64,000 bases of DNA from Rhodeus uyekii (taxonomy: Eukaryota; Chordata; Actinopteri; Cypriniformes; Acheilognathidae), in the NCBI GenBank assembly GCA_037043235.1, contig JAWRVZ010000216.1:142501-206500 (forward strand), given 5' to 3'. Both the position numbers and the translations under genes were made by a program. How positions within the stretch are numbered: the stretch's first letter is position 1; each line of letters starts with the position of its first letter. Positions 11,501-20,816 of this stretch are shown one piece after another. Below the pieces are notes generated by a model. That model had not been told where the DNA came from and did no database searches. It worked only from the letters and a program-made list of their open reading frames with translations.

Positions 11501-11593
11501 ATTGTTCAAAAGCTGTTGGATATGAGACCTTACAGAGTCATACTGGGAAGGAGGAATTCTTCTATATGGCTGTCGAACTGGTTTGTCATCCAC
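8582..11593 (-). CDS. pol: pol: reverse transcriptase, RNase H and integrase
   Basis: One open frame of 1003 residues. The reverse transcriptase has YPLPRIEE, LDLASGYNQV and the catalytic YLDDIIVFS (about residues 157-165). RNase H follows, with EIDASHQGLGAVLS and YTDNNPLCHL. The integrase has an HHCC zinc-binding region (HDNHGHQG ... CRECQRC, about 575-620), catalytic Asp in AIDFTML and HSDQGRNF and the Glu in GNGQCERFNRT, then a C-terminal GELVYLKNHHRG segment like the GPY/F module. The listed start is only the first Met of the open frame: conserved coding sequence continues upstream in this frame to about 11648, where a frameshift separates it from the protease frame. Function is copying and inserting the element's own DNA. 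Confidence 0.93.
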   Translation of the reverse strand: MDDKPVRQPYRRIPPSQYDSVRSHIQQLLNNKVIRESSSPYSSPIVLVQKRDRTIRMCVDYRQLNAKTRKDAYPLPRIEESLDALTGAKWFSTLDLASGYNQVEVAEVDKAKTAFCTPFGLFEFNRMPFGLCNAPGTFQRLMERLFGDRRFVSLLLYLDDIIVFSSSVQEHLSRLEEVFLRLQKEGLKIKLSKCSFFQKQVKYLGHLVSEQGVATDPDKVSVVKEWSRPVHLAELRSFLGFASYYRRFMDGFAKLAKPLHELVTRLSGPAKKGKTPRLPLASVWNVECENSFQTLKTNLVTAPVLAYADFHKPFVLEIDASHQGLGAVLSQEQGGKLRPIAYASRGLRRTERNMENYSSMKLECLALKWAVCDKFREYLLGNDFVVYTDNNPLCHLQTSKLGALEQRWLSQLASFNFVIKYRPGKVNRNADSLSRQAMNNVFPGTEIPEVLQQQLKGRSPERIVASVSEVAAFPGCSSVDLAHLQKADPVIGPIAKAWETGSVLCSSKLTGVDRAVKELARQWDRLREKDGCLYRLSYTPDGHKEIYQLLLPKKLQMEVFGSLHDNHGHQGKDRTVELVKRRCYWPGMVRDVEQWCRECQRCILAKAVQPKVRSFMGTLQASRPHEILAIDFTMLEPASDGRENVLVLTDVFSKFTQAIPTRDQRASTVAEVLVRHWFHLFGAPCRLHSDQGRNFESNLISQLCKLYGVQKSRTTPYHPQGNGQCERFNRTLHDLLRTLSPEKKRRWPQHLPQLVYAYNTTVHYSTGMSPYFLMFGCEPKLPVDFLLNQLEETAETPEQWIVEHQGKLQAAYGEVQERLKEKVAHRNRRYEGRVNDKGFREGELVYLKNHHRGRSKIQDVYDSCLYKVVREPGEQGVVYSVAPVSQAGSIKQVHRMEMRKAFIDPVLSDADSTVSDEAASLNRGSSTDSDSDSASCVLLPGDFDMSPVQTVKNAVLESFPESKPQVVKLRRSNRSTAGQHSNPYRLPRATVAPVIEKFSSGNS

Positions 11594-11639
11594 TAACGGA
11601 ATCTCATGTTTAATGAGAGATGTACAACCTATGTCGCCC

Positions 11640-12653
11640 TCAGTAGTAGAAAAAAATGACCTGATATTTATTTAACAGCTGGCTTGCCTGTTCTACTTCA
11701 TGCTCAGTAAGCCCTTCAAAAGCTGGAAGATCAAGGTTGCAACTAGACAACTGCTCAGCCCTGTGTACAAACACCTGAGCACTGTAAACATTCTCAGGAC
11801 ATATTTGTAATGTAGGCCCTGGGGGAGTTACCATGGTCACTACTTGGACTGTACCGATAATGCGACGTGGTGCCACCCATACCTCCGTACTTCCTACATT
11901 TATAATGGGTGCATACACCAACCCCCTCTCCGCACACACCAGAGAGGGAGACAACAGCAAACCTTCTGGAAGGGCATTTTCCTCCAGCCCCAAGGGCTCT
12001 AACAGAAAATCCATCACCGCACCTGAAACTTGCGGACAAGTGACGGGGACCATAGTCATTGTACCTGCAGCAACACGGATGGGGATTTTACCTTGCACTC
12101 TCACCTTAAATACAGTGTCGGAATTTGAGACAGCTTCAATCTTTTGACAACAGCGGAGTGCTTGCTTCCATGCTGGGATGGCTGCTTGCATTTGGGGGAT
12201 CTGGAAAAGCTCGGCACCATGTTCATTAAAGAGCTTAACATAACACTCACGAATGATGTTCATACCCAAAACAGCTGGAATCTTCTCCTTCTGATCATGC
12301 ATACTAGGAGAACAGGCATCTTTGATAATCAAAATTCCTTTACTGGGTAACGTGATCCCAAATAAACTTACGTCAAGCTCTATATAACCAACACATGGAA
12401 TATCCATCCCATTTGCAGCTTTTAATGCCAACCATGCACAGTCACGGAGACCCCCTTTACTGGAGTCAGAAATATAGTTGTTAAAAAAACTTTCTGTTAT
12501 AGTGGTAACCATGGAACCTGTATCTAACAAGCACAACACCTCAACAGTCCCCATTTTAACATTTAATGTTGGACAGGACCCCACCAGAGTAGAAAACGCT
12601 TGAGAATCAACATTTGAGCCTGATGTCCCCATCTCCAGTGTGTGGCTCTGCAC
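11640..12653 (-). CDS. Aspartic protease and linker region of pol
   Basis: A 337-residue frame with the retropepsin active site LLDTGSMVTT (about residues 42-51) and a flap/C-terminal region including AVLGMNII. The listed start is a GTG, the first available start-like codon; in reality it is probably made as part of a gag-pol precursor, because this frame lies at -1 to gag and stays open across the gag stop codon. The frame stops at 11640 after a run of seven A (plus strand, 11650-11656), where a one-base slip would bring it into the pol frame. The run may be a mutation, an assembly error or, less likely, a programmed site. Confidence 0.85.
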   Translation of the reverse strand: MQSHTLEMGTSGSNVDSQAFSTLVGSCPTLNVKMGTVEVLCLLDTGSMVTTITESFFNNYISDSSKGGLRDCAWLALKAANGMDIPCVGYIELDVSLFGITLPSKGILIIKDACSPSMHDQKEKIPAVLGMNIIRECYVKLFNEHGAELFQIPQMQAAIPAWKQALRCCQKIEAVSNSDTVFKVRVQGKIPIRVAAGTMTMVPVTCPQVSGAVMDFLLEPLGLEENALPEGLLLSPSLVCAERGLVYAPIINVGSTEVWVAPRRIIGTVQVVTMVTPPGPTLQICPENVYSAQVFVHRAEQLSSCNLDLPAFEGLTEHEVEQASQLLNKYQVIFFYY

Positions 12654-12664
12654 CCTGGAGGGCT

Positions 12665-13720
12665 CTAGTTTTCCGCCAATGGGACAGGCTCTGCAACTAC
12701 TCCACCACTAGAACTCAAAGCAGGCAAGGTCTTAGTTTGGGTATTGGTAAAACAATATCTTGCTATATGACCAGCTTGATTACATTTGATACATATGGGT
12801 TGGCCATCAGGTGTTCTGCGAAACCTGCTGCTTCTGGGGACTCTATTACCATTACTTGCAATGCTTTCTGGAGTACTCAAAGTTTTCAAAATCAAATCCA
12901 ACTGTGCTTGCTGTCGCAGGACCATGTCCTTCAATTCTGCAAACTCCGAACTAACCACCCGATTCTCCTCACACATAACAGCTTGAGTTTCAAATGAGTG
13001 AGGAACTACTCTACTTGATTTATTTCTCTGAGGCTGTCCCTCCTCCACCCAACGCATTGCCTCTTTGCGCAAGTCAAGGAGAGTCAAAGAAAAATTCTGC
13101 CTCACTAACCTCTTTAGTTCTCTACGAAGGGTATGGTCCTGCACATTTTCACAAAATTGATCTCGAAGAACCACCTGATAGTCAGACACAGCATTCGGAT
13201 TAGCTTTTCGTACTTTGTCCATAAGCTCCATCAATGCATGAGAAAATTCTTGTAAAGACTCCCCCTCCTTCTGTTTTCGATCAAAAAATTGTTGTTGCAA
13301 AACAACATAGGAAGAAGAACAACAATACAGTTCACGCAACACTTCAAATATCTCAGAGGAATCTTCTTTGACTTCCTCAGGCCTAAACTTGATTTCAATC
13401 CGAGCCTCTCCCTCCAAGTGATCGTAAACGAACATGGCTTTATCCAGCTCCGACAAATGTCTGCTCCTAATACAACTCTCCACTTCTTCAATCCAGTCCT
13501 CCAAAGAAGGAGAACCAGGGGACACTTGACCAGAAAATTTTGTACATTTCCTTTCTCTCGGCAAATAGATGGCCCGTTCATGACGCTGTCCATTGGTTTC
13601 TTGGGATGAACTCGATGCACCACTTGCCAAACCTCCCGCATGAGGTGGTCGTCTTAGTCTTTCATTTTCCAATCGCAGTTGTTCTAATTGCTCTCGAAGA
13701 TGCTGGAGCTCTTCCGCCAT
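12665..13720 (-). CDS. gag: gag of the young element
   Basis: Structural protein that packages the RNA. The start chosen is the Met at 13720 (MAEELQHLREQLEQL); the frame is open to 13786, so a start at MRNSDQ is possible. The N terminus is a leucine/glutamate-rich coiled coil. A retrotransposon capsid-like region follows (SLEDWIEEVES, MFVYDHLEGEARIE, FFDRKQKEGESLQEFSHAL). Near the C terminus is one CCHC zinc knuckle, CIKCNQAGHIARYC (CX2CX4HX4C). The frame ends in TAG at 12665-12667. The sequence GGAAAAC just before it resembles a -1 slippage site into the protease frame, but that is inference. Confidence 0.9.
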   Translation of the reverse strand: MAEELQHLREQLEQLRLENERLRRPPHAGGLASGASSSSQETNGQRHERAIYLPRERKCTKFSGQVSPGSPSLEDWIEEVESCIRSRHLSELDKAMFVYDHLEGEARIEIKFRPEEVKEDSSEIFEVLRELYCCSSSYVVLQQQFFDRKQKEGESLQEFSHALMELMDKVRKANPNAVSDYQVVLRDQFCENVQDHTLRRELKRLVRQNFSLTLLDLRKEAMRWVEEGQPQRNKSSRVVPHSFETQAVMCEENRVVSSEFAELKDMVLRQQAQLDLILKTLSTPESIASNGNRVPRSSRFRRTPDGQPICIKCNQAGHIARYCFTNTQTKTLPALSSSGGVVAEPVPLAEN

Positions 13721-13857
13721 AACTCCAGCAACCCAGTCCAAGATCACCAGAACCAGTTGTCCTACAAGCTGATCGCTGTTCCTCACTCAAAAAACAAAAC
13801 ACAAACAAAACCCTATCCACTTCCCAGCCTTCAATAATAACAAAAATAAAATGGTGG

Positions 13858-13875
13858 ACCCTGCCGACTGCGCCA
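13858..13875 (-). promoter_or_regulatory. Primer-binding site of the young element
   Basis: Three bases inside the 5' LTR the minus strand reads TGGCGCAGTCGGCAGGG, beginning with the TGG that pairs with a tRNA CCA end. I do not assign the tRNA. Confidence 0.6.
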
Positions 13876-13878
13876 AAT

Positions 13879-14771
13879 TGTAACTAGCCACTTGCTTGTC
13901 TCTGGCAAGGGTGACCACACAAAAAAACTCAATATAATATACTCAAAAGAAAAACAATTCTGATACAGAAAAAGATTATTTATTAATACAAAATCAATAG
14001 AATAAGCTTTTTAAAACAAATAGTAACAAAACATTCCTTTACCCTCGAAAGATGTAATCAGTCAGCCAACCCGTTAAACCAAAACACAAACTCAACTTAA
14101 GTACACAAAACAATCCAAAAATAAAGAATAAACTACATGAATACTCCCAAAATCAAATCGCACACAAAAGGTATAATACCAAACCAAAAAAAGGAAGAAA
14201 TCCCACTGCAAATACACCTCATACAATGGAATAGCTTGTATAACTTAAAGTACAATGTGTAAAGAAAAGAAAGGTTGGCAGACAAAACGAGGCTGGGAAG
14301 TGTGAAACAAACAAAAAAAATACATAAAAAAACACTCCGCTAGCCAGTCACCCTCACACTTTACCATCAACCTGCACTGTCAACCAACAGCGCGCACATG
14401 GGCACTGGCTAGCTGAGAAAATTAAACAAACATAAGAGGAACAGCAATCAACTAAACATAATAGAAAAACAAAACACAATCAACACAAATAACTACAATA
14501 CTTTAATTTCATTAAAATGCTAAAAAACACAAACACTATAAAACCGGCACAATTACCTTTTAATCCGCACCATCTCACTAAATCACAAGGAGAATGGGTG
14601 TAGCATCAGCCTTCAACGCGGCCAGGCAACATGTACAAACATCCAAGGGAAGTGTCACACCAACACACTTCCCACCAAAGGATCAGGCCCAATCTCTAGG
14701 CATCCTTTCAGATGCCTGCTTAAATACCTGCCTGGCCACACCTCACCCCAATTACAACCTCACTGGCTACA
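13879..14771 (-). repeat. 5' LTR of the young element
   Basis: 893 bp, the partner of 7620-8512. The duplicated host TTAA follows at 14772. Confidence 0.95.
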
Positions 14772-15233
14772 TTAACAATTAACAAAAAAATCCAATTTTG
14801 TTCCTTGTCTTGATTTTGGGGAATTGCTGATCAGCAGGACTGGGATGAAGATAGTTTGTTTGATTTATTTATTAATACAAATCCAACATGGCGCCATTTC
14901 GCATCACTTGCAATCTCTCCATCAACATTTATTTTTACAGATTTTTTGCAAGCTAAGATAAAATCCAGTGAAACTGGAATTTTTCTCATGAATTTATTTT
15001 CTTCTTCAAAGTAGTTTTGAGTTGACAGATAAAACATTTTTGGCATAAATAATTATATAATTTTAGCGAACTAGTTTTTAATACTGTCAATGTTTTGAAT
15101 TCCAGCCAATTCCTGACCTGCTGCTTAGAGTGTCACTTGATGGACTCTAGCCCTTGATGCCTGACCGTGGATTTTTTTTTTACATGCTATCTTTAGTTTT
15201 TTAACCATTCAATTGTCTCCAAGCTTGTCTTAT
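14772..15233. other. Intergenic, no gene seen
   Basis: AT-rich DNA between two LTR insertions. Before the young element landed it was contiguous with the sequence ending at 7619. Confidence 0.5.
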
Positions 15234-15663
15234 TGTCATACAACACGAGCGTGTGATGCGGAGGAAACGAGGAAACTCAGATGCAAACAAAACTCAGGTT
15301 TATTAGCAAACGGAGAATCTGAAAACACTTTAAATACAAACATAATGGTGAACTCTGATGGTGCAAACAACGCTAACCTTATGGAAACACTGGGGAACAT
15401 CCACACCCACATTAAAGACAGAGGAACTGTGACGAATACCGGCAAACACCACGGGAGACAGGAGGGTATTTATACAGACATGGAAACTACACACAGCTGA
15501 CGGGTATGGGCAATGATTAACGAGACAGGTGTGGAGCAATCTAGAATAGGAGAGACATGACAAGACTGTGACAGTACGCCCCCTCCCGCAAGGGGACAGG
15601 TGTGGAACAATCTAGAAGACACAGAAGGACCCGGAATGTGAGAGATGTGACAAGACTGTGACA
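15234..15663 (-). mobile_element. Solo LTR, minus orientation
   Basis: Begins TGTCATACAAC and ends ACTGTGACA on the plus strand (TG...CA). In minus orientation it has a TATAAATA box (near 15470), and AATAAA near 15300 followed by a short U5-like end, so it is a complete LTR. The flanks CTTAT and CTTGT are an imperfect 5-bp duplication. The outer 80 bp is partly repeated in tandem (ACAGGTGTGGARCAATCTAGAA twice, at about 15527 and 15597). Confidence 0.7.
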
Positions 15664-16904
15664 CTTGTTTTGTAGGGTTTCTTATTCTTGTTCTTCATTT
15701 TCCTGTTCAGGGTATTTGAAGACCTGTTGCACCGTGATGACACTTTTTGACTGACGCAGCAGTTTGGTTAGACTTGAAACACATACAATTTTGGAATGTT
15801 AAACTTTTCATACCCTTCATGTAGGTTTTTTATGTCAGAATTTGCTTTTAAAGCAATGAACTTGCCGCTAGAAAAAAAAAGCTAAATGGCACTTTCAGCA
15901 CCTGCACCTTGTGGTGAACTATAAGTGCCCACTATAAATGCCCACATATAACCTTTTTTTATAGAATGGATGAAAAAAAAATGTTAGAAGAATCAAGTAA
16001 TAATGAATAATTTAATGCCATTTTGAGAGTCTAACTGCAAGTACGTTACAATTCTCAATTTTTTTAATCTTATTATGTAATCCAGATTATATGTAATCAG
16101 TTACTACCCAGCACTGCAAGCCATTCTCAAGATAAATAAATTAAATGTAGTTGCAAAAAAAAAATCTGTACAACTAGTAGTTGTCACGGTTGTGTAGGGA
16201 TGAGGAAGGCACGGAGGCACAGGAAATAACAGAAAATGAATTTAACAAAGAAACTCAAACAAAAACACTATAAATGTAAAATAAAAAAGGGCACTTTAAG
16301 TATTCGAGTCGCGTGCATGCTTGTCTGTGTAACATTTTGTGTGCGGGTTATGGTGTCCGATCCCCAGACAGTCTTGGTTGGTCTCAGTTTTGTGTCGGGG
16401 TTCGGGCACTCATGACCCGTGCGAGACGAGTGGTTGCTCGCTCTTGCTCACTCTACATTATGTGAGTGGGAGCGGTTTCAGGCTTTGCTTGTACCATGAG
16501 CTCTTGTGTCTCTGTGCAGTGTTGTAAGCACACGGTTCATGTTTACCTCGGCCGCGTACTTTCATGTTGTCTTTTGGTGTTGCTCACGGAGTTTGGTTGC
16601 CAACAGCTGTGCATCGTCTTTGTTTAATGTGAACATGCGGTGATGCGCCTCCGCATTGGCTGCGTGTTCGTGTCTTGTCATAATGCTCTCCTCCCTCCTT
16701 GTTTCCTTGTCATTAGTTTTATTTGTGCAAGCTGTTTACATTCAATTACCCTTCCTTCTGTCTTTTGCTGTTTCGTTGTCGTTTTTTGACTATGTGTGCT
16801 GCCTGGTTCCAGTCCTGGATGTTTCCTGTTCCCAGTCTAGTCGTGTTTGTGTTCTAGTTGAGTCAAGTCAGTCCAGTCTTGATTCCCCCCCCCCAAACCA
16901 TCTG
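15664..16904. other. Unclassified, probably repeat-derived
   Basis: 15664-16186 is AT-rich without a gene. A TGTCACGGTTG string at 16184 looks like another LTR edge. 16320-16890 is strongly T/G-skewed, free of convincing coding sequence and ends in a C-run (16887-16896); it resembles an LTR or leader region of an old retroelement but I cannot classify it. Confidence 0.35.
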
Positions 16905-17640
16905 GGACTAGAAGCAATGGATGTGTGAACTTGACCGCTAATTTATTGAAACTACAGTAATCAATGCAAAGATGAAGGCCCCCATCCTTTTTTCCCATAA
17001 AGAAGAATCCTGCTACAGCCAGTAAAGTGAATGGGCAAATGAAACCCTTGGCCAGTTCAATGTATGATTTCATTCCGTTAGTTTCAGGTTTGGACAATAG
17101 AAAGATTTTGCCTCTAGGTGGTGTGGTACCAGGTAACAAATTAATGGCACAGTCACTGGATTGTTGCAATGGAATTTGTGAGGCTCAGGAGGTACATATG
17201 GTGCTGTGTTGGATTCATTTGCCACATTAGAGGTTCTCACAGACAAGCAGTAATGTAGATAGATGATATCAACACCCTGCAGTCGTGTGTTTGAGGGGGT
17301 CGTGTCAGGCAGTCGGCTCTCATGTCATATTTCCTGCTTGGGCACAATATAGACAAAGATGGTTGATAATATGGTGTTCATGCTTCTCTGTGGACTTTGC
17401 TCGAACAGCATAGGTTCCATATTCTCACTTGGTTGATTTTTTGGCTCAGAGGGCTGGTTACTTGGTTAGTTATCCTGGTGCAAATGAGATTGTCAATACA
17501 AATAGCAATGAATTTGTCCAAGATTCTGCCCTCATCACAGAAGGCCAACTATGATTGCACATATGAGTTTAATCCTTGACGTAGCAGTAGTTTATATGTG
17601 TCTTCCACCCACACAATCTGAGCAGCGAGAGTGCAAAAAG
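16905..17640 (-). pseudogene. Decayed Ty3/gypsy protease to reverse transcriptase fragment
   Basis: Minus-strand pieces in several frames read from a protease-like stretch (around 17380-17580) into the N-terminal reverse transcriptase block: LLPGTTPPRGKIFLLSKPE, then GGLHLCIDYCSFNKLAVKFT (about 16930-17160). Stops interrupt the protease part. It is separate from the large gypsy element at 17944, since it lies outside that element's flanking duplication. Confidence 0.7.
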
Positions 17641-17943
17641 ACAGTAGCGAATTCTGTGGCATGTTACTTGAAGAGCAGTAAGTCTGTTTGATGAATCTAA
17701 ACATAGTTTTTAGATAAACGCTAAACAAAGGGATTGGTGTGCGCATTTATATGACACAAGATTTAAATTAGAATTTTGTTTTTGACGTGCACAAATCTTC
17801 AGTTAGTAATTGGGTTGGCTGCTCAAACTGACTGAACGCCTTAGTCAATTTAATTCAAAGGAGTGGTTTATTCCTTATCTAATATGACCAAAATAACATG
17901 TATACACTTTATCAGATTAAAAACCGAGCAATCCTTAGTACTG

Positions 17944-18240
17944 TGTCAACGCTGGGCAGAAACGAGAGGGATGCAAGCACGAGTGTGCAAAGTGTTTATT
18001 ATGAGACAGAAAGTACAACAAATAAACAGAAAGAGGTGCGCTGTGAGTTTGATCCAGGTGGCGCAGGGACTGAATGGGTAGGCAGATGTAAAGTGATAAA
18101 TCTTTTTGGCAGATGTGAACAGCTGAATCCTCATGGCAGACCTGAACAGGTGAATCCTTGTGGCAGACGTGAACAGCAGGAATGGAGAACAACAGGAACA
18201 CCGTTGGGTCAGAAACAAGGAAGACAAGACAACAATCTGA
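17944..18240 (-). repeat. 3' LTR of the old gypsy element, distal part
   Basis: Matches the 5' LTR (30680-30870) closely, including GGCAGACGTGAACAGCAGGA. It keeps a segment with AATAAA (minus strand, near 18020) that the 5' LTR lacks. Its other part, 20698-20816, lies beyond the L2 insertion. Confidence 0.8.
18100..18180. repeat. 27-bp tandem units in the gypsy LTR
   Basis: Three diverged copies of a unit like AATCCTTGTGGCAGACGTGAACAGC follow each other. The 5' LTR has only two, so the count varies between the two LTRs of one element. Confidence 0.75.
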
Positions 18241-20697
18241 CAAAAATAGAATTATTAGGAGAAGCGTTTGCCAGCCGAGAGAAAACACACGAGTCTTTGT
18301 TTGCATACTTTGTTTTGTTCTTTTTGTTTATCACAGTAGTTCTTAGCAAGGAGGAATCTTTGGTAACCCTGCTGTTATTGTTTTTGGACTTGGCGTGCTA
18401 GTTTCGATCAACATTTTGTTTTTTGCCTTGTGTGTTTTTGCGTTTTATTGCACTTTAAGCGTGCCACATGGAGTTGTGGGCGTGGCAATTGGCTGTTTTC
18501 ATCAAAGCAGGATAATTATCTGATATGTACGCTATCGCGGAAGCGTCAGCGGAAGCATTTCAGTGTCCTCGTGTTAAGACATACGAGAGTAAAGATGTTC
18601 GACTCTACCTGCGCAACTCCACCGAGCAATGACACCGAGTAATGACAACGACTCCTATTGTCTCTCAACGTCGCTCTGTCATCACACGCCAAAGGCGGTG
18701 CATTAACAACCTGCATTCTGTTGCTTACTGTCAGTCAGCAGTCAATAAAGCTCCCTTTATTCCAGCCTTTGCTACTAACTCTGCTCTCAATATCCTAGGT
18801 TTGACTGAGACATGGATTCGTCCAGAGGACTCAGCAACCCCTGCTGCTCTCTCTAACAACTTCTCTTTCTACCACACTCCTCGCCAGTCTGGGAGGGGTG
18901 GGAGTACAGGTCTCCTAATTTCTAACAACTGAACATACTCTACTCACTCAAGTACACAATTTGTACAATTTGTTTGAATTTCACTCCATTACAGTTTAAT
19001 CTCCCACTGTATTCCACTTTGTTGTAATCTATTGCCCTCCAGGTCAGCTGGGTATCTTTGTTGAGGAGATGGATATGCTGTTGTCCTCGTTTCCTGAAGA
19101 TGGCACGCTGCTGGTCGTCTTTGGTGACTTCAACATACATTTGGAGAAGCCTGGCGCTACAGACTTTCTCTCTCTCCTAGCCTCACTTGACCTCAAACGA
19201 ATCAACACCACATGTCGGGCAATCAACTCGACTTTATCTACACACGCAACTGCATCACAGACAACGCTCTAATTAAACCACTGCATGTTTCTGACCATTT
19301 TTTCATTACATTTCATATGCAACTTACTAATTCTGCAACACCAAACCCTCCTCCAGTCACTTTCAGGTGTAACCTGCACTCTCTTTCTCCTTCTCATGTT
19401 TCCTCTTTCATTTCATCCTCTCTTCCCTCTCACAAACAGTTCTCAACTCTGTATGTTCTACTCTAACGTCATGTCTAGATAATATCTGTTCACTCTCTTC
19501 CTGGTCATCTCATGCTACTCCCTGACAAACTGATGTTCTTCGTGAACACCAGACCAAGCTACCGGCAGCTGAGAGAAAATGGCACAAGTCAAAGGACCCG
19601 TCTGACCAGTTTTTTTATGAATCTCTTCTCTCTACCTTTTCTACTGATGTTCATTATGCTAAATCTGTCTCTCTCCTACCATTCATATCAAACACTCTTG
19701 AGAGTGTTGTTTTTAACCAGGTATCTTCTTTTCTCTCTCAGAATTACTCTGGCTTTAAGAAGGGCCATTCAACCGAGACTGCACTACTATCTGTCACGGA
19801 AGCTCTAAGGAGTGCAAAAGCTGATTCAAAATGGTCAGTTCTCAGTCTTTTAGATCTCTCTGCTGCCTTTGATACTGTTAATCACCATATCCTCTTATCT
19901 ACCCTCTCGTGACTATGCATCACTGGAACCCCTCTTCAGTGGTTTAAATCCTATGTCATGGATAGGTCCTTCAGGGTGGCATGGTGCGGGGAGGTCTCCA
20001 AACAATGTCAACTGATCACCGGTGTTCCACAGAGTTCAGATCCTGGACCACTTCTCTTCTCCATGTACACCAAATCACTGGGTCCCATCATCGAGGAACA
20101 CGGCTTCTCCTATCACTGCTACGCCGATGACACACAGCTCTACCAATCATTTCAACCAGATGATCCTACGGTGGCTGCGAGAATCCTAAGCTGCCTAGCG
20201 GAGATCTCGATGTGGATGAAAGCGCATCATCTGCAACTCAACCTGGCAAAGACAGAGCTTCTAGTCTTTTCTGCCGATCCAACCCGAGAGTATGACTTCA
20301 CCGTCCAGATTGGCGCCACCATGATTACCCCATCAAGGTCAATCACAAGAACATTTTGTGGTGTAGTACAACAAACACATCCCGACTGGTGGAATGAACT
20401 CCCTGCCCTCATCCAGAATGCAGATTCCTTGTCAAAGTTTAAAAGACTACTGAAAACACACCTCTTCCATGAGCACCTAACACACCACACCTCACCAAAA
20501 AAAATTTAATAAAACTATTTTCTCTCTCTGTTCCCCATGCTTGTACTACTTGTGTATAGAATGTTGGAAACTTTGTTTTGTAAGCACTCTTATTTAGTTT
20601 TGTATCCTCTGGACAAATCACTTCTGTACTCCTCAAATTGTAAGTAGCTTTGGATAAAAGCGTCTGCTAAATGAATAAATGTAAAATGTAAATGTAC
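18241..20697 (+). mobile_element. L2-like LINE, internally deleted
   Basis: Plus-strand pieces in order: apurinic endonuclease (NILGLTETWI near 18770, VFGDFNIHLEKPG near 19115, DFIYTRN near 19220), then reverse transcriptase (GFKKGHSTETALLSV near 19755, LLDLSAAFDTVNHHILLS near 19850, YHCYADDTQLY with the catalytic FxDD-type YADD near 20110). The tract then jumps at about 20340 to the C-terminal WWNELPALIQNADSLSKFKRLLKTHLF. The 3' end carries the CTTTGGATAAAAGCGTCTGC motif and (AAATGTA) tail typical of fish L2 elements. It split a gypsy LTR, leaving ACAA-like repeats at the joins. Several stops show it is inactive. Confidence 0.85.
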
Positions 20698-20816
20698 AAC
20701 ACATGGAAGGTTAGGGAGGCATGATATAGGTGGGTAATGATGTGTAGCAGGCGATGGTGATGAGTGAGCACGTACGTGATTTACACCTCCCACACTCACC
20801 TCACGCATCCGTGACA
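20698..20816 (-). repeat. 3' LTR of the old gypsy element, proximal part
   Basis: Matches 30880-31039 of the 5' LTR (GATATAGGTGGGTAATGATG, CACCTCCCACACTCACC) and ends CCGTGACA at 20816. Confidence 0.8.

Larger units (their letters stand above)
7620..14771 (-). mobile_element. Young Ty3/gypsy-type LTR retrotransposon
   Basis: A complete 7.15-kb element in minus orientation. Both LTRs are 893 bp, start TGTAACTAGCC and end GGCTACA on the plus strand, and the host repeat TTAA flanks them (7616-7619 and 14772-14775). In the order of transcription it contains LTR, primer-binding site, gag, protease, reverse transcriptase, RNase H, integrase, polypurine tract and LTR; integrase after RNase H is the Ty3/gypsy order. 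No env or chromodomain was recognised. I found one clear difference between the two LTRs (T at about 7812, G at about 14071), so insertion was recent. One homopolymer frameshift separates protease from pol. Confidence 0.95.
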
